Source of the DNA: Micropterus salmoides
Taxonomy: Eukaryota; Chordata; Actinopteri; Centrarchiformes; Centrarchidae
Assembly (NCBI RefSeq): GCF_014851395.1
Contig: NW_024040707.1
Location: 19,028,457 to 19,092,456 of the forward strand
Direction of reading: 5' to 3'
DNA length: 64,000 nt
Part shown: positions 63,001 through 64,000 of the stretch, piece after piece
Layout of the letters: every line of letters begins with the position of its first letter
Numbering within the stretch: the stretch's first letter is position 1
Position numbers and translations under genes: made by a program
Notes under the pieces: model-generated
Told to the model about the DNA's origin: nothing
Database searches by the model: none
The model's input: the letters and a program-made list of their open reading frames with translations, nothing else

Positions 63001-63864
63001 TAGAGCCTAGGCACCGAACATAAACATCATACATAGTCTACATTCACATAATAATCTATGAGTTGGCTGACTAAAATAGAGTTACTGTGTTCACAATAGC
63101 CCCGGCAGACAAACTGTACTGTTGATAACAGACACTAGACCAGCAAAGCAGAGGAGCGGAGAAAAGAAGAAAAGCAAAACAAAAGAATGATTTGGCACTT
63201 ACTGCTTCAGAAAAAGCACAGTCCCATATGATGGTGGCCAGAGCGTTGTTGTCTTGACTTCCATGGACGATGACGACCACTGGCAGTGAGATCATCTATA
63301 ATCAATAACATAAGTTTGTTGATAGCCCTGTACCCACTAAGTATATATCCAACACAGATGAAAATAACATTTTAAAAATGTTTAACAGTTGAAAAATATG
63401 AAACTTCTGTGTATGACCACATAGTTTTCAGGTCAGTGTATCACTGCTATAGCAATTTAGCGCAGCTTGTGTACTGATTATGAATTATGGGGGGAAAGTC
63501 ATTACACTTCATTAAGCAACAGGATGTAAATAACTTTTTTTGGCCAGGCAGAACAATGGATGGGGTCCAACCTGTATCCTGTATGGAGTTTCACAGCCTG
63601 TGATGTTGATCTCTGTTGAGAACAGAAGAGCAAATTTCTCTTCTGTCACAGACTCTGATCCCTTTCTGTCTGCTCTCTTGATCTTCTTGATGGACTGTTA
63701 AACCAAAAATAAGAGTTTACATTTGTTAATAACACTAAACAATCTAATCTAGGATGAGAAATCTAGAGCAATACATACCATGTTTCTGAAGGTAGCACAT
63801 GTGCTCTTGCTGGAGGTGTTGTGTTCTAGGATGGCTGTGTTGTTGATCAGTTCCCCGACATTAT
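54038..63864 (-). CDS. stat6: STAT6, C-terminal part (gene continues beyond the right edge)
   Basis: Ten - strand exons in transcription order: 63864-63779, 63694-63572, 63295-63203, 58298-58095, 58011-57917, 57821-57688, 55774-55625, 55531-55471, 55372-55322 and 54133-54038 (TAG at 54038-54040). Reading frames join without stops. They encode part of the DNA-binding domain (ESVTEEKFALLFSTEIN, LPVVVIVHGSQDNNALATI), the linker (VPERVPWRMMYSTLNSKF, FTFWQWFEGVMELTKKHL), and the SH2 domain with its phosphotyrosine-binding Arg (GTFLLRFSDSEIGGITIAYV). GGYIPV follows, equivalent to the Tyr641 site of human STAT6, and then a short tail ending PPSVEFTEHM. STAT6 is the transcription factor activated by IL-4/IL-13 through JAK kinases. 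The N-terminal and coiled-coil domains are outside the window. Confidence 0.93.
54589..54976 (+). mobile_element. Solo LTR, 388 bp, of an LTR retrotransposon
   Basis: The element begins TGTGACGTCC and ends GGCCCGTGACA, the TG...CA form of LTRs with short inverted tips. The 4-bp direct repeat GTAT flanks it (54585-54588 and 54977-54980). A TATATAAA promoter-like motif lies at about 54721. No internal coding region is attached, so it is a solo LTR left by recombination, on the + strand and antisense to stat6 in its last intron. The tip sequence suggests a Ty3/gypsy-like origin, but I cannot prove the family. Confidence 0.75.
55911..56469. mobile_element. 559-bp TTAA-flanked MITE
   Basis: The terminal inverted repeats are AGAGGTCATATTATGCT (left) and, as complement of the right end, AGAGGTCATATTGTGCT. 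Each is flanked by TTAA (55907-55910 and 56470-56473). TTAA duplications occur in piggyBac and Kolobok transposons. It has no coding capacity and lies in a stat6 intron. A short ATT/AGT microsatellite (about 55851-55895) precedes it. Confidence 0.88.
56474..57687. other. stat6 intron segment with cryptically repetitive sequence
   Basis: AT-rich DNA. Between about 56820 and 57150 many imperfect GGCTATGG / ACAGCTGCAGC / AACAGCCA motifs recur on both strands, giving a low-order repetitive texture without a clear unit. No exon was seen. Confidence 0.4.
58651..58716 (-). repeat. tRNA-derived SINE fragment
   Basis: On the - strand it reads GTTGTGGCTCAGGAGGTAGA (A-box-like) and, about 30 bases on, CAGTTCAATCC (B-box-like), the layout of a tRNA-derived SINE head common in teleosts. 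Only the tRNA-related part is recognisable. It is in the large stat6 intron and is not a functional tRNA gene. Confidence 0.72.
59575..60679 (-). mobile_element. TTAA-flanked element, copy B, 1105 bp, complete
   Basis: The ends are inverted repeats: AGGGCTATATGTAGTTTTTC (left) and, as complement of the right end, AGGGGCAATATGTAGTTTTC. TTAA is on both sides (59571-59574 and 60680-60683). Its reverse complement aligns with 33412-34629 but lacks the 495-bp insertion there. No intact coding frame was seen. It contains several AACGTT motifs near its right end. The superfamily could be piggyBac or Kolobok, judged only by TTAA. Confidence 0.85.
61029..62671 (+). mobile_element. Tc1/mariner transposon, 1643 bp, both ends intact
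   Basis: The outer tips CAGTCTCTGACAAAAGTC (left) and the complement of CAGTCCCTGACAAAAGTC (right) abut TA duplications at 61027-61028 and 62672-62673. Similar motifs recur inside each end (about 61241-61258 and 62449-62473), giving long inverted repeats of about 225 bp with paired direct repeats, the IR/DR layout known from several fish Tc1 families. It carries a broken transposase gene (61368-62370). It sits in the large stat6 intron, antisense to the gene. Confidence 0.95.
61368..62370 (+). pseudogene. Tc1-family transposase, inactivated (frameshift and stop)
   Basis: The start MPKIHPETKVLIIKRLK and the helix-turn-helix DVADTFNVSQRQVQRI lie in one frame. A 9-A run (61481-61489) then shifts the frame by one base, an in-frame TAA follows at 61648-61650, and the rest (open from 61735) runs to a TAA at 62368-62370. 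The intact length would be about 333 aa, normal for Tc1 transposases. The catalytic region has DFSDES (first Asp, codon at about 61819), QQDGAPSHTS (second Asp) and NILEHMW (Glu). Thirty-five residues separate the second Asp and the Glu, that is DD35E rather than the usual DD34E. It encodes no active protein as it stands. Confidence 0.92.
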
Positions 63865-64000
63865 CACTGCAGGTAAAAAAACAAACAAAAAAAACAGCTG
63901 AAATGTAAAGTTCTTCTTCATATAAGTCATATACATTACAAGTATCCTAATGGAACCAATTTTGTTAGCTTTTGTTTTTATTTGATTTGATTCATGTTTT

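Overview
The window looks like nuclear DNA of a ray-finned (teleost) fish. The genes are split by GT-AG introns. The spaces between and inside them hold typical fish repeats: Tc1/mariner elements, TTAA-flanked and hAT-type MITEs, a tRNA-derived SINE, LINE tails, long TA, GATA and GT microsatellites, and the GTGGTGGAAAGTAAC repeat. There are no prokaryotic features. The genes belong to a set that mostly maps to human 12q13 (RND1, DTX3, PTGES3, MIP, STAT6).

Layout from left to right. (1) rnd1, + strand: the last three coding exons (1-1139) and a long 3' UTR with a poly(A) signal near 3873. (2) About 15.8 kb without a recognised gene, holding a 731-bp inverted-repeat element (4052-4782), microsatellites and a Tc1 deletion derivative (17621-18535). 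(3) Two Deltex-3-type E3 ubiquitin ligase genes in tandem on the - strand. The first is a short 200-codon copy (19764-22360); the second is a full-length dtx3 (25730-29265). They share exon sizes and intron phases. (4) 29.3-39.5 kb, a repeat-rich divergent intergenic region. It contains a hAT MITE with a perfect 8-bp target duplication, a TTAA element interrupted by another MITE, and a hAT-transposase relic cut by a LINE tail. (5) ptges3 (p23 co-chaperone / cytosolic prostaglandin E synthase), + strand, 39542-43546, with a start codon split by intron 1. (6) mip (lens aquaporin-0), + strand, 48194-49543, complete at 263 residues. (7) stat6, - strand, 54038 to beyond the right edge: the last ten coding exons (part of the DNA-binding domain, linker, SH2, activation tail). 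Its introns hold a solo LTR, two TTAA elements, a SINE and a 1643-bp Tc1-family transposon with a broken transposase.

No operon-like or concerted system is visible; the neighbours are functionally separate genes (cytoskeletal GTPase, ubiquitin ligases, Hsp90 co-chaperone, lens water channel, IL-4/IL-13 transcription factor). I found no clearly undescribed biological system. The observations most worth checking are the tandem dtx3 pair, the short stat6 activation tail, residue changes at known regulatory positions of aquaporin-0, and the nested transposon histories that can be read from paralogous copies inside the window.
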